From positions 62,001 through 126,000 of the forward strand of contig JODU01000008.1 in assembly GCA_000720845.1 (NCBI GenBank): 64,000 bases of DNA, read 5' to 3'. The translations under genes were made by a program, and so were the position numbers. Of this stretch, positions 1 to 7,863 are shown piece after piece (position 1 is the stretch's first letter; each line of letters opens with the position of its first letter). Source of the stretch: Kitasatospora aureofaciens. GTDB lineage: Bacteria; Actinomycetota; Actinomycetes; Streptomycetales; Streptomycetaceae. A model generated the notes under the pieces. It had not been told where the DNA came from, searched no databases, and saw nothing but the letters and a program-made list of their open reading frames with translations.

Positions 1-1
1 C

Positions 2-325
2 CTCGACGGCAGCATCCCCGAGCCGCGGAAGACGCAGACGAAGCAGCACACCGAGGACTACGAGACCTGGCTGGAGATCGTCTGGCCGCGCTTCATAGCC
101 GCCGCGGCCACCGGCCGCACCTTCACCTGCTACGAGATCGCCGACGCCCACGACCTCCCGTCGCCGCCCAACCCGCAGGCGCACTGGGGCCGGCTGATGA
201 CCCTGCTCAAGGACGAGGGCTACGTCCGCACCGCCGGCTGGGCCTGCACGAACCGGCCCACCGCCCACCACTCCGGCGTCCGCACCTGGAAGGGCACCGC
301 CGCCGCCAGGAGGGCCGCCGCGTGA
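2..325 (+). CDS. Hypothetical phage protein, N-terminus outside window
   Basis: This frame is open from the window edge for 107 residues to a TGA at 323-325, with the strong G/C third-position bias of its neighbours. The visible part contains CYEIADAHDLP followed by HWGRLMTLLKDEGYVRTAGW. That looks like the recognition end of a winged-helix fold (helix, then beta-wing), but no family was recognised. Its stop overlaps the GTG of the methyltransferase gene, so the two are probably translationally coupled. Confidence 0.7.
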   Translation, partial: LDGSIPEPRKTQTKQHTEDYETWLEIVWPRFIAAAATGRTFTCYEIADAHDLPSPPNPQAHWGRLMTLLKDEGYVRTAGWACTNRPTAHHSGVRTWKGTAAARRAAA

Positions 326-1335
326 AGCTCACCGACGACATCCTCACCGTGCTCCGCGAGCAGACCGCCATCGACGGCACGCACCTGGTCCTCACCGGCC
401 CGCGCATGGACCCCAAGTTGTACCAGCGGGTCAATGAAGTCCTCGAGGCGGTCGGCGGCCGGTGGACGACCGGCGAGCAGGCGCACGTCTTCCCCGTCGA
501 CGCCGCCGAAGCGCTCGCACCCGTCCTGGAGTCGGGGCACGTCGTGTCGCTGCGGGAGAAGAAGCAGCAAGCCCAGTACTTCCTCACCCCGGCCGCGGTC
601 GTCCAGCGGGTCATCGACCTGGCCGCAATCAAGCCGGGCATGGAGGTGCTCGAGCCTTCGGCCGGCTCCGGCGCCATCGCCACCGCAGCAGCCAAGGCGG
701 GCGCGGTCGTCGACTGCATCGAACGCGACCCCGGCTACGCGGGCACCTTGGCCGACACCGGCGTCGCCCGCGCCCTGACCGTCGCCGACTTCCTCACCGT
801 GCCCGCACAGCCCCGCTACGACCGCATCGTCGCGAACCCGCCGTTCACCAAGGGCACCGACATGCAGCACGTCGAACACGCCCTCCGCTTCCTCAAGCCC
901 GACGGACTACTCGTCTCGGTCATGTTCTGGGCCGTCACCGAACACAACCGCAGGACAGCGCCCTTCCGCAGCCTTGTTGAGGCCCGCGGCGGCACAGTCG
1001 AAGCAGTCGCAGCAGGAGCATTCCGGCAGTCCGGCACCAACGTACCCACTGTCATCGTCAGTATCCCCGCCAGCCGGCCCGCGGACGCCAAGCCGACCGT
1101 CTGGCCCGTCCGAGAGACCCCCGCGAAGACGGAACCCGAGGACTTCGGCGACCCAGCGACCATCGCCCGCGAGATCGCCGACAACCTGCGGGAAGCCACC
1201 CGAATCATGGACGAACTCGCCCGCGACCTGGCCCTGCCCATCAGCCGCGCCACAGCAGAAGCCGCCGCGGACGTGATCCAACTCCCCGACACACCCCAGG
1301 AACAGCTCACCTTCGACCTCGGGGAGGCGTCGTGA
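322..1335 (+). CDS. SAM-dependent DNA methyltransferase (adenine-N6 type)
   Basis: The 337-residue protein has a class I methyltransferase fold. The SAM-binding motif I is LEPSAGSG near residues 110-118 and the catalytic motif IV is NPPF near 172-175, the signature of amino-methyltransferases acting on adenine (or N4-cytosine). An N-terminal 80 residues without a recognised domain precede the fold, and a charged, helical C-terminal tail (about 255-337) follows. No separate target-recognition domain is evident, so specificity cannot be guessed. The GTG start overlaps the upstream stop. The likely role is self-modification of phage DNA against host restriction. A second methyltransferase of C5 type lies at 6680-7657. 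Confidence 0.85.
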   Translation: MKLTDDILTVLREQTAIDGTHLVLTGPRMDPKLYQRVNEVLEAVGGRWTTGEQAHVFPVDAAEALAPVLESGHVVSLREKKQQAQYFLTPAAVVQRVIDLAAIKPGMEVLEPSAGSGAIATAAAKAGAVVDCIERDPGYAGTLADTGVARALTVADFLTVPAQPRYDRIVANPPFTKGTDMQHVEHALRFLKPDGLLVSVMFWAVTEHNRRTAPFRSLVEARGGTVEAVAAGAFRQSGTNVPTVIVSIPASRPADAKPTVWPVRETPAKTEPEDFGDPATIAREIADNLREATRIMDELARDLALPISRATAEAAADVIQLPDTPQEQLTFDLGEAS

Positions 1336-1553
1336 CCGCCGACCAGCTCGACACCGTCATCAACGCCTACGTGTGGGCCGACGCGCAGCGCGCCGTGTAC
1401 GGGCCCGGACTCGCCGCCGCAGCCGGCCTCTGGGTGGCGTGCCGGACCGTCCGCGCCCTCCGCCACGCCGCCGACCGGATCCGCCTCCACCTCGACCTGC
1501 AGCACATCGAAGACCACGCCAACCAAAACGCCATCCGAAAGGAGAAGCCGTGA
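1332..1553 (+). CDS. Small protein with a short hydrophobic segment
   Basis: The 73-residue product starts at a GTG overlapping the methyltransferase stop (GTGA). Residues about 23-42 (YGPGLAAAAGLWVACRTVRA) are hydrophobic enough for a marginal membrane helix, and a basic region follows. No family was recognised. Confidence 0.65.
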   Translation: MTADQLDTVINAYVWADAQRAVYGPGLAAAAGLWVACRTVRALRHAADRIRLHLDLQHIEDHANQNAIRKEKP

Positions 1554-2377
1554 CCACCGCCACCGACCACGTTGCCGACCACAACTGCTACCGCCGCGGA
1601 TGCCGCCGCGACGAATGCCGCACCGCCGACCGCAACTACCGCAAGCAAGCCGACCTGCGACGCCACCGCGGCATCTCCGGCCATATCCCTGGCCCCACCG
1701 TCGCCGCCCACATCCGCACCCTCACCGACAGCGGACGCCAAGTCCGCGACATCGCCGTCGAATCCGGAGTGTCCGAACGTGCCATCGGATACATCCTCCA
1801 CGGGCAGCGGAACGTCACCCGGCCCAGGGCACTCGCCCTCCTCGCCGTTCGACCGCTTGGCGAGCCGCCCCGCATCGACCCCACAGGCACGATCCGACGC
1901 ATCCAGGCCCTCGCCGTCATCGGCTGGCCCATCGCCTGGACCGCCGAGAAGGCGGGCTACACGCCCTCCTACCTGTTCAACATCATCGCTGGTCGCGTCC
2001 CGACGATACCCAGGGAAGTCGCGCCGCGGTTCGCCACTGTCTACAGGCAGCACAGCAACCGGCAGGGCCCGTCCGAGTTCGCCCGAAGCAGCGCCCGCCG
2101 CAACGGCTGGCACGGCCCCCTCGCCTGGGACAACATTGACGACCCCGCATGCCAGCCAGAGGAGGCGGCGCCCTACGAGGCCGCCCCCAAGTACGAACGC
2201 GACCCCGACCGCAAGCGGGAGATCGAGCACCTGTACCTGCTCGGCGAGTCCGTGCAATCCATCGCCAAAGCCCTCGACGGCAACGAGAAGTACATCAGCG
2301 ACCAACTCAACGTCGTCCTCCGCGAACGCGCCGCCAAAAAGCAGGCCGCCAAGAACCAGCTGGGGCGAGCCGCATGA
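1550..2377 (+). CDS. Helix-turn-helix DNA-binding protein
   Basis: The 275-residue product starts at the GTG that overlaps the previous stop and is preceded by AAAGGAGAA. It opens with a cysteine/arginine-rich stretch (CYRRGCRRDECR). A central helix-turn-helix follows (VRDIAVESGVSERAIGYILH), and a second putative HTH lies near the C-terminus (VQSIAKALDGNEKYISDQLN). Proteins of this shape, with an N-terminal Cys-Arg segment and repeated HTH, are common in actinophages as uncharacterised regulators. The function is inferred from the motifs only. Confidence 0.75.
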   Translation: MTTATDHVADHNCYRRGCRRDECRTADRNYRKQADLRRHRGISGHIPGPTVAAHIRTLTDSGRQVRDIAVESGVSERAIGYILHGQRNVTRPRALALLAVRPLGEPPRIDPTGTIRRIQALAVIGWPIAWTAEKAGYTPSYLFNIIAGRVPTIPREVAPRFATVYRQHSNRQGPSEFARSSARRNGWHGPLAWDNIDDPACQPEEAAPYEAAPKYERDPDRKREIEHLYLLGESVQSIAKALDGNEKYISDQLNVVLRERAAKKQAAKNQLGRAA

Positions 2378-2523
2378 CCGAGCAGCAGCGAACCACCACC
2401 CCACCCAAGCCCGGCACCTGCGACACCGGCCGGCCTCTCTGCGGCAAACCCGCCCGCTTCTACCCCGCCGGCTGGCGATGCGACGACCACGTGCCCACCA
2501 GCCCCACCCGCAACCAGCAGTAG
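2374..2523 (+). CDS. Small Cys-containing hypothetical protein
   Basis: The 49-residue product begins at an ATG overlapping the upstream TGA. Three cysteines and a histidine (GTCDTGRPLCGKPARF...WRCDDH) could form a small zinc knuckle. It is the last gene of the first rightward run and is followed at once by a terminator hairpin. Confidence 0.6.
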   Translation: MTEQQRTTTPPKPGTCDTGRPLCGKPARFYPAGWRCDDHVPTSPTRNQQ

Positions 2524-2537
2524 CCGCACACGACAAA

Positions 2538-2557
2538 GGCCCCGCGGAAGCGGGGCC
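2538..2557. terminator. Bidirectional stem-loop terminator between convergent genes
   Basis: A perfect 8-bp stem (GGCCCCGC / GCGGGGCC) encloses a GGAA tetraloop. It lies between the rightward gene ending at 2523 and the leftward regulator ending at 2586. Confidence 0.7.
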
Positions 2558-2585
2558 CGGAGACGAACGAGAGGAGGGGGCCGTG

Positions 2586-2795
2586 CTAGTCGTCGGATGC
2601 GTTCAGCTTGTCCAGCCGGCGCTGGATGGCGTCCTGCCTTGTCTGCTCCTTGCGCCAAGCGGTGACCTGACGGACGACGTACATGCGGATGTCCGCGGCG
2701 CGAGCGATGCCCTTCTCCTCGCACAGCTGGCCGTAGTCCGTCCACACATCGTCCTCGATGCGGACCATGCGGCCGGGAGTCCCCTTCGTCGTCAT
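2586..2795 (-). CDS. Ribbon-helix-helix-like small regulator
   Basis: The 69-residue product begins MTTKGTPGRMVRIEDDVW. The short beta strand (RMVRIEDD) followed by two helices is the layout of ribbon-helix-helix DNA-binding proteins such as Arc/CopG, and a charged helical C-terminus follows. The ATG at 2793-2795 was chosen because a TACGCT -10-like hexamer lies only about 9 bases upstream, suggesting a nearly leaderless transcript. A longer in-frame start at 2891 would run through the operator region. The gene is divergent from the HNH-led replication operon, a typical place for a switch regulator. Confidence 0.65.
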   Translation of the reverse strand: MTTKGTPGRMVRIEDDVWTDYGQLCEEKGIARAADIRMYVVRQVTAWRKEQTRQDAIQRRLDKLNASDD

Positions 2796-3008
2796 GTCGA
2801 CAGCGTAGCCGACTGCGCACTGACTACACACCCTGCCGGGCCGGATGAGACCGGAAAGTGTGTGCCGAATGTATTGCGCCTGACTAGTCACCTTCCAGTA
2901 CGATCGGAGAGTGCCAAGGCGGCACCGAAGCGCTCAAACAAGCCGCCCTAAGGGCTTGGTTCCGTGCGCCCAAAAGCCCCCTACCAGCACTCTCCGAAAG
3001 AAGAACCC
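2796..3008. promoter_or_regulatory. Divergent control region with TGACTA operators
   Basis: This 213-bp gap separates the leftward regulator from the rightward HNH/replication operon. It contains two related sites about 60 bp apart, GCGCACTGACTACACACC at about 2815 and GCGCCTGACTAGTCACC at about 2876. The second includes a perfect 10-bp palindrome, TGACTAGTCA, at 2881-2890. A rightward -10-like TACGAT lies just downstream at about 2900. The layout suggests that the adjacent RHH-like protein represses here. That link is inferred. Confidence 0.5.
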
Positions 3009-4118
3009 ATGGCCGTCTCCAAGCGACTCCGCTACGAGATCTTCCGCAGGGACAACCACGCCTGCCGCTACTGCGGCGCGTCCGCCCCGGACGTCCCGCT
3101 GCGCGTCGATCACGTCACCCCCGTCGCGCTCGGCGGCACCGACACCCCCGACAACCTCGTCGCCAGCTGCGAACCCTGCAACAGCGGCAAGAGCAGCGCC
3201 ACCGTCGACTCCGCCACCGTCGCCGACGTCAGCAACGACGCCCTCCGGTGGTCCGCGGCGATGCAGCAGGCCGCCGAGAACCTCCTCGAGCAGGAGAAGC
3301 CGAAGCTCGCGTATCGATCCGCCTTCTTCACGGAATGGCAGCGATGGGGAGTCGGCAGCGGCGAGGCCCGCCAGGCCGTTGAACTCCCCGCCGACTGGAA
3401 GGCCAGCATTGAGCGCTTCCGAGTCGCCGGCCTCCCCGTGCAGGTGTGGGCGGAGATCGTCGACACGTCCATGAGTAACAGCAAGGTGCTGTCGGCGAAC
3501 AAGTTCAAGTACTGCTGTGGCATCGCCTGGAACCTGGTGACCGCGATGCAGGAGGACGCCCGACGGATCCTCGCCGACAAGCCTCAGTCGCCGCCCCCGC
3601 CTGGCGGGAGCCTTCGTGATGTCGTCTCTGCCCACCTCTACTCGACCTGGGTCTGGGCCTGGGAGCGCATCGGTCCCGGGTCACCTAGCAAGGCCGACGC
3701 TCTCGACTTCATCCACGACGTCAGCGAGATGCTCGAGCGCGGCCTCTCGGCCCAGTTGGAGCTCACGGAGCAGGCGTTCCTCGCTGGCACGGATCACGCC
3801 ACCGATCCGAGTTCGTATCTCCCGGAGGAGTTCAAGACGCCCGAGCAGCTCGAGTCCCAACTGCCACTGACTGGCGAGCAGTACGAGAGCGGTGCTGGCG
3901 TTCTCACCTTGTGGGCTGCCCGATGGGAGGAGATGAGTCCCGATGGGGGACCGACGCGACATGACGAGAAGGAGTTCCTCCGGGAGCTGACCGCTGCGCT
4001 TCGGGCAGGCCACGACCGTGACTGGATCCTTCACGCCGCTGACCTTGCTGGGGGATTCCTCCGCGCCGACCTCTCCTACTACCTCCCGAAGCCGGATGTC
4101 CAGGGCGGTGACAACTGA
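3009..4118 (+). CDS. HNH endonuclease with a large unassigned C-terminal region
   Basis: The 369-residue protein begins MAVSKRLRYEIFRRDN. A clear HNH domain spans residues about 9-62: CRYCG, then RVDHVTPVALGG, DNLVASCEPCN, with two CxxC pairs and the His of the His-Asn-His nuclease core. The remaining ~300 residues are mostly helical and match nothing recognised. ATG 3009 is used because GAAAGAAG precedes it. The gene overlaps the next by one base (TGATG), so it starts the replication operon. It may be a homing-type or recombination/packaging nuclease. Confidence 0.8.
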   Translation: MAVSKRLRYEIFRRDNHACRYCGASAPDVPLRVDHVTPVALGGTDTPDNLVASCEPCNSGKSSATVDSATVADVSNDALRWSAAMQQAAENLLEQEKPKLAYRSAFFTEWQRWGVGSGEARQAVELPADWKASIERFRVAGLPVQVWAEIVDTSMSNSKVLSANKFKYCCGIAWNLVTAMQEDARRILADKPQSPPPPGGSLRDVVSAHLYSTWVWAWERIGPGSPSKADALDFIHDVSEMLERGLSAQLELTEQAFLAGTDHATDPSSYLPEEFKTPEQLESQLPLTGEQYESGAGVLTLWAARWEEMSPDGGPTRHDEKEFLRELTAALRAGHDRDWILHAADLAGGFLRADLSYYLPKPDVQGGDN

Positions 4119-5218
4119 TGGCCCGCATCCGCTCGATCAAGCCCGAGATGCGCACCTCCATCACGGTCTCCCTGTGGCCGCGGGAGGTCCGCTACTTCTT
4201 CGTGCTCCTGTGGGGCTACTTCGACGACTACGGCCGCGGCGTCGACGACGAGCTCCTCATCGCTTCCGACTGCTTTCCGCGGGACCGAGACGTCACCCCC
4301 GAGCGCGTCGACGACTGGCTGGAGCTCATCGCCGAGTCCGGACCGCTGTGCCGGTACGAGGTCGACGGCCGACGCTACCTGCACGCCCCGAACTGGCGCG
4401 AGCACCAGAAGCCGTCGCACCCGACCCGGTCGAAGGTGCCGCCGTGCCCGGACGATGAGCCGGAGGACTTCAAGAGGTGGCGTGAGACCAACCCGCAGCG
4501 CCTCCGGAATCGCTCGCGAAAGTCTCGCGAGGGATTCCAGAAGATCCCCGAGGCCCGCGAAGGGCCCTCCCGGAGCCCTTCCGGAGGCACCTCCGAGGCA
4601 CCCCTGAGTGGGCGTGAGCATGACGAGACTCATGCGGCAGACGAGAGCGTCACGCATGGCGGACCTGAGGACGAAGCCGCAGTTCACGCCTGGTATGACG
4701 ACGCTCCGGATTCCCTCCCGAACTCCTCCGGAAACGCTCCGGAGCATTTCGCCCCTGAGCAAGGGAGCAAGGGAGCAAGGGAGCAAGGGAGCAAGGGAGA
4801 GGGGGGTGTGGGGGGAAACCGTCGTCGCGACCTCGACCGCCAGTCGCCCCAGCCCGCCTCCCGGCCTAACGGCCGGCCCCCTCTCACCGAACTCCCCGAC
4901 GACTTCGCGCTCACCGACGCAATGCGCAACTGGGCCCGCAACACCTACCCCCGCGTCGACGTCGACCACGAGACCCGCAAGTTCATCTCGCACCACCGCG
5001 CCGAAGAGAACCGCAAGCGCAACTGGTACGAGGCCTGGAAGCGGTGGATGGCCGACGGCAACGCCTACCTGATTAAGCACGGCGCCAAGACCACCAACGT
5101 CGTCAACCTCTCCACCGGCCAGCCGCTCACCGGCACGGACGCCACGGTCTCTGGCTGGGGCGCTGTCGCTGACTCCTTCGACAACTTCGACCCCGAGGAC
5201 TCACATGAATCCGCGTGA
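4118..5218 (+). CDS. Phage replication initiator-like protein with embedded iterons
   Basis: The 366-residue product begins MARIRSIKPEM, an opening seen in many phage replication-initiation/replisome-organiser proteins. The N-terminal ~110 residues look like a winged-helix domain (YFDDYGRGVDDELLIASDCF, then the RRYLHAPNW wing). The middle (about 130-255) is low-complexity and rich in Ser, Gly and charged residues. The C-terminal ~90 residues (from LTELPDDFALTDAMRNWAR) are helical and resemble helicase/loader-contact regions. Five tandem 8-bp units lie inside the low-complexity part, as the lambda origin lies inside gene O. The next gene looks like a helicase loader. Calling this the initiator is an inference from shape and context. 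Confidence 0.7.
   Translation: MARIRSIKPEMRTSITVSLWPREVRYFFVLLWGYFDDYGRGVDDELLIASDCFPRDRDVTPERVDDWLELIAESGPLCRYEVDGRRYLHAPNWREHQKPSHPTRSKVPPCPDDEPEDFKRWRETNPQRLRNRSRKSREGFQKIPEAREGPSRSPSGGTSEAPLSGREHDETHAADESVTHGGPEDEAAVHAWYDDAPDSLPNSSGNAPEHFAPEQGSKGAREQGSKGEGGVGGNRRRDLDRQSPQPASRPNGRPPLTELPDDFALTDAMRNWARNTYPRVDVDHETRKFISHHRAEENRKRNWYEAWKRWMADGNAYLIKHGAKTTNVVNLSTGQPLTGTDATVSGWGAVADSFDNFDPEDSHESA
4757..4796 (+). repeat. Five perfect 8-bp iterons, putative replication origin
   Basis: GAGCAAGG is repeated five times without mismatch inside the initiator gene. The 8-bp period is not a multiple of three, so the repetition cannot reflect protein repeats and is better explained as DNA-level selection or slippage. 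A G-rich tract (about 4797-4817, runs of six G) follows directly. Confidence 0.6.
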
Positions 5219-5957
5219 AGCGGCCCAGCTGCTGGGTCACTGCGCAGCGTTCGACAACCGCAAGCCGTCCCAGGCCGCCGCCATGGCATGGGCCGCTGCC
5301 CTCCACGATGTTCCGTTGGACGACGACGCGAAGAACGCCGTGGCCGCCTACTACACGACCCCGCCGAAGGATCCGGACGCGAAGCTGTGGATCCTGCCGC
5401 ATCACGTCCGCTCCCTCCGCACGAAGATCCGCAACGCCCGGTTGGAGAACTTCCATTACGAGCCTGTCGGCGACGAGAGCGTCGGCGAGTATCTGGCCCG
5501 GCTCCGCGGCCAGGTGCAGGCAATCGCCTCCGGCCGCATAGCCGCTCCCACCGGTCGGCTGGCGCTCGAGGGCGGTCCCTCCCGCGAGTTCGTGGCCGAG
5601 TTGGAAGCCCGCGGCTGGGACGGCAACCGCGCGGTGCCCGGCGAGGACGACGAACCGGCGGCCGAGCTGATCGACACGGTGCGCCGTACCGGGCCGCTCG
5701 GCGTGGTCTGCCCGATGTGCGCGGCGGAGATTGGTTTCCCGTGCAAGTCGAGCCACGCCACGAAGAAGCACCCGCTCGGCCGGCCGCTCGCCAAGCCGCA
5801 CACCGCCCGGATCCGGGCCGCGTCCGGTGAGCCGCAGCAGACGCCGGAGCAGCGGGCCGCCGAGGAAGAGCGCATCCGGGCCGCCTCCGCCCGCGCCCTC
5901 GCCCGCATCCAGGACGAGGACATCCCCGACGCCGAGATCGTCGAGGAGGCGTCGTGA
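5205..5957 (+). CDS. Helicase-loader-like protein with phage zinc finger
   Basis: The 250-residue protein overlaps the end of the initiator gene. Residues 1-75 (MNPREAAQLLGHCAAFDNRK, then AWAAALHDVPLDDAKNAV with small differences) resemble the small helical domain of G39P-type helicase loader/inhibitor proteins. Around residues 170-205 a zinc-binding motif of the type common in actinophages is visible: CPMC, then FPCKSSHATKK, then a His and Arg. The C-terminus is a charged helix. Together with the initiator upstream it suggests delivery of the host DnaB helicase to the origin. This is inferred from fold-like patterns. Confidence 0.65.
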   Translation: MNPREAAQLLGHCAAFDNRKPSQAAAMAWAAALHDVPLDDDAKNAVAAYYTTPPKDPDAKLWILPHHVRSLRTKIRNARLENFHYEPVGDESVGEYLARLRGQVQAIASGRIAAPTGRLALEGGPSREFVAELEARGWDGNRAVPGEDDEPAAELIDTVRRTGPLGVVCPMCAAEIGFPCKSSHATKKHPLGRPLAKPHTARIRAASGEPQQTPEQRAAEEERIRAASARALARIQDEDIPDAEIVEEAS

Positions 5958-6340
5958 GCGACTTCAGCGAGACGCAGATCGCCGCGGCCCGCCGCGACGG
6001 CAGCCTCAAGCAGCTGCTCCGCCAGCAGATCAGTGAAGGCAAAGCCCGCTTCGGTACCGCGGTCGTCAAGGAGTGGCCGTCCGGCCGCCGCAAGGACGTC
6101 AACGGCACCACCTGCCCGCACTGCCACGCCGGACCGGACCAGCGCTGCCACGTCCTCACCCGCGACAAGACCCTGCCGCAGCCGCACCAGCAGCGGATCG
6201 CCGTGTGGGCGCAGACCGTCGCCTGCTGCACCACCTGCCAAGCCGCCCCCGGACAGCGCTGCCACGAAGCCGGACTGCCGCTGCCGCTCAACACCGTCCA
6301 CGCCACCCGCCACACCGAAGCCGAAAGGACCGCCGCATGA
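5954..6340 (+). CDS. Protein with two tandem phage zinc fingers
   Basis: The 128-residue product starts at a GTG overlapping the upstream stop. Two consecutive zinc modules are visible: CPHCHAGPDQRCHV...H near residues 54-81 and CTTCQAAPGQRCHEAG...H near 92-119. Each has the CxxC-x5-6-C-(x)-H pattern of the DNA-binding phage zinc finger, also found once in the gene before it. It likely binds DNA or RNA as an accessory replication protein, but no activity can be read from it. Confidence 0.7.
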   Translation: MSDFSETQIAAARRDGSLKQLLRQQISEGKARFGTAVVKEWPSGRRKDVNGTTCPHCHAGPDQRCHVLTRDKTLPQPHQQRIAVWAQTVACCTTCQAAPGQRCHEAGLPLPLNTVHATRHTEAERTAA

Positions 6341-6573
6341 GCGCCTGGCACACGGCCCGCGCGACGTGGGTCACCGCCGACGAGCAGGACATCGAGTTCG
6401 TCGTCCGCGACCGGCTCCCCGACTGGGGCCTCACCCGTCGCAGCCGGCGCATCGCTGCCCAACAGTTGACCGAGCGCGACGTGTCCGTCGAGGAGATCGC
6501 CGAACTGATCGGCGTCACGCCCCGCACCGTCTACCGGTGGCGCGCAGAGGGCTTCCAGGAGGCCGCCGCGTGA
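6337..6573 (+). CDS. Small helix-turn-helix protein
   Basis: The 78-residue product has a clear C-terminal helix-turn-helix (DVSVEEIAELIGVTPRTVYR) preceded by a short acidic N-terminus. The spacing resembles resolvase/RNA polymerase sigma-type HTH used for DNA recognition. The ATG overlaps the previous TGA. Confidence 0.7.
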   Translation: MSAWHTARATWVTADEQDIEFVVRDRLPDWGLTRRSRRIAAQQLTERDVSVEEIAELIGVTPRTVYRWRAEGFQEAAA

Positions 6574-6683
6574 CCGCCGCCTCCGGTCCGACGCCGCCGC
6601 CGGACGCCTGCACCTGCGCCCGCTGCGGCGGCAACCCCGCCAGCACCGCCGTACACCGGCCCCAGGAAGGGAACGCCGCATGA
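6570..6683 (+). CDS. 37-residue protein with CxCxxC motif
   Basis: The GTG start overlaps the previous stop, and the TGA overlaps the ATG of the C5 methyltransferase. The sequence ACTCARCGGNP looks like half of a zinc ribbon. The gene is assigned because it exactly fills the gap with coupled start and stop. Confidence 0.5.
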   Translation: MTAASGPTPPPDACTCARCGGNPASTAVHRPQEGNAA

Positions 6684-7657
6684 TCGTCGACCTGTTCGCC
6701 GGCCCCGGTGGCTTGGATCACGGCGCCGACCTCGCCCGGGTTCCGTCGATCGGTATCGAGTGGGACGCCAACGCCGTCGCCACCCGTGTGGCCGCTGGGC
6801 TGGCCACGGTGCACGGCGACGTCCGCCGGTACGGGCCCGCCGACTTCCCCGACGCCACCGTCTTGGCGGGCGGGCCGCCCTGTCAGACGTTCACCGTCGC
6901 CGGCGGGGGAGCGGGCCGTGCCGCCCTCGCCGACGTCCTGCATGCGGTCCGTCGTATGGGCGCCCGCAAGCCCGTCGACCCGATGCTGCTCGGCGACGAG
7001 CGCACCGGGCTGGTCCTCGAGCCCCTCCGCTGGGCACTCGAAGCCGCCGATGCCGGGCGCCCGTTCGAGGCGATCGTTCTCGAGCAGGTGCAGCAGGTGC
7101 AGCAGGTGTGGCACGCCTACGCCGAAGTGCTGCGCGTCGAGGGCTACTCGGTGGCGACCGGCGTGCTGCGCACGGAGCAGCACGGGCTGGCGCAGACCAG
7201 GCGCCGCGCGGTGCTCGTGGCACGCCTGGGCGGGCCTGTGGCGCTCCCGGAGCCGTTGAGGCGCCCGTACCGGCAGGGGATCGCCCAGGGCGCGGGAGAC
7301 GCCCGCCTGCAGCCGTGGCGGTCCATGGCCGACGTACTGCCCGACCGCGGCGAGTTCACGGTGATCTCCAACTACGGCACCGGCGGCGACCCGCGGAACC
7401 GGGGCAGGCGCCACAGCAGCGAACCGGCATTCACCGTCACCGGCAAGATCAACCGCAACCGGATCATCGACGCAGCCGGCCGCGAACTCCCGCGGTTCAC
7501 CCACGCCGAAGCTGGCGTACTGCAGGGCTTCCCCGCCGACTGGCCCTGGACCGGCAACGACATCGCCCAGCAGATCGGCAACGCCTGCCCGCCGCTGCTC
7601 GCCGCCGACCTCGTGGAAGTCGCCGTCGGCCAGCAGGCGGAGGTGATCGCCGCGTGA
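6680..7657 (+). CDS. DNA (cytosine-5) methyltransferase
   Basis: The 325-residue protein shows the C5-MTase motifs in order. Motif I is DLFAGPGGLD (residues 4-13), motif IV is GGPPCQTF with the catalytic Cys at 68, motif VIII is QTRRRAVLVA, and motif X is QIGNACPP near the C-terminus. The usual ENV motif VI appears as EQV, an Asn-to-Gln change found in some phage enzymes. A 9-bp tandem repeat (CAGCAGGTG) encodes QVQQVQQV right after it. The target-recognition region between VIII and IX is short. The likely role is protection of phage DNA from host restriction, alongside the adenine-type enzyme at 322-1335. Confidence 0.88.
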   Translation: MIVDLFAGPGGLDHGADLARVPSIGIEWDANAVATRVAAGLATVHGDVRRYGPADFPDATVLAGGPPCQTFTVAGGGAGRAALADVLHAVRRMGARKPVDPMLLGDERTGLVLEPLRWALEAADAGRPFEAIVLEQVQQVQQVWHAYAEVLRVEGYSVATGVLRTEQHGLAQTRRRAVLVARLGGPVALPEPLRRPYRQGIAQGAGDARLQPWRSMADVLPDRGEFTVISNYGTGGDPRNRGRRHSSEPAFTVTGKINRNRIIDAAGRELPRFTHAEAGVLQGFPADWPWTGNDIAQQIGNACPPLLAADLVEVAVGQQAEVIAA

Positions 7658-7863
7658 GCGCCGACGCCTACCTGGTCATCCGCTGCGACGTGGCGGACGA
7701 GACGCAGATCGACGGCCGGTGCGCCTCCGAAGGCACGTGGTCGGTCCGGCACGACCCGCACACCCACCGTGAACCCCGTCGGCTGCTGAAGGTCCACCGC
7801 GGCTGGCGGCGCACTCGAGACGGCCGGGACATCTGCCCCGACCACACGATGGAGGCGGCCTGA
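7654..7863 (+). CDS. Small hypothetical protein
   Basis: The 69-residue product starts at a GTG overlapping the methyltransferase stop. It has cysteines at IRCDV, GRCAS and ICPDH plus several histidines, a possible single zinc site. No family was recognised. Confidence 0.65.
   Translation: MSADAYLVIRCDVADETQIDGRCASEGTWSVRHDPHTHREPRRLLKVHRGWRRTRDGRDICPDHTMEAA

Noticed and set aside
4728..4739. A 12-base match (CCGGAAACGCTC) between the CRISPR-like spacer and the initiator gene near the iterons
   Set aside because: Only 12 of 33 bases match. A match of that length is quite likely by chance in 64 kb of GC-rich DNA, so self-targeting is not supported.
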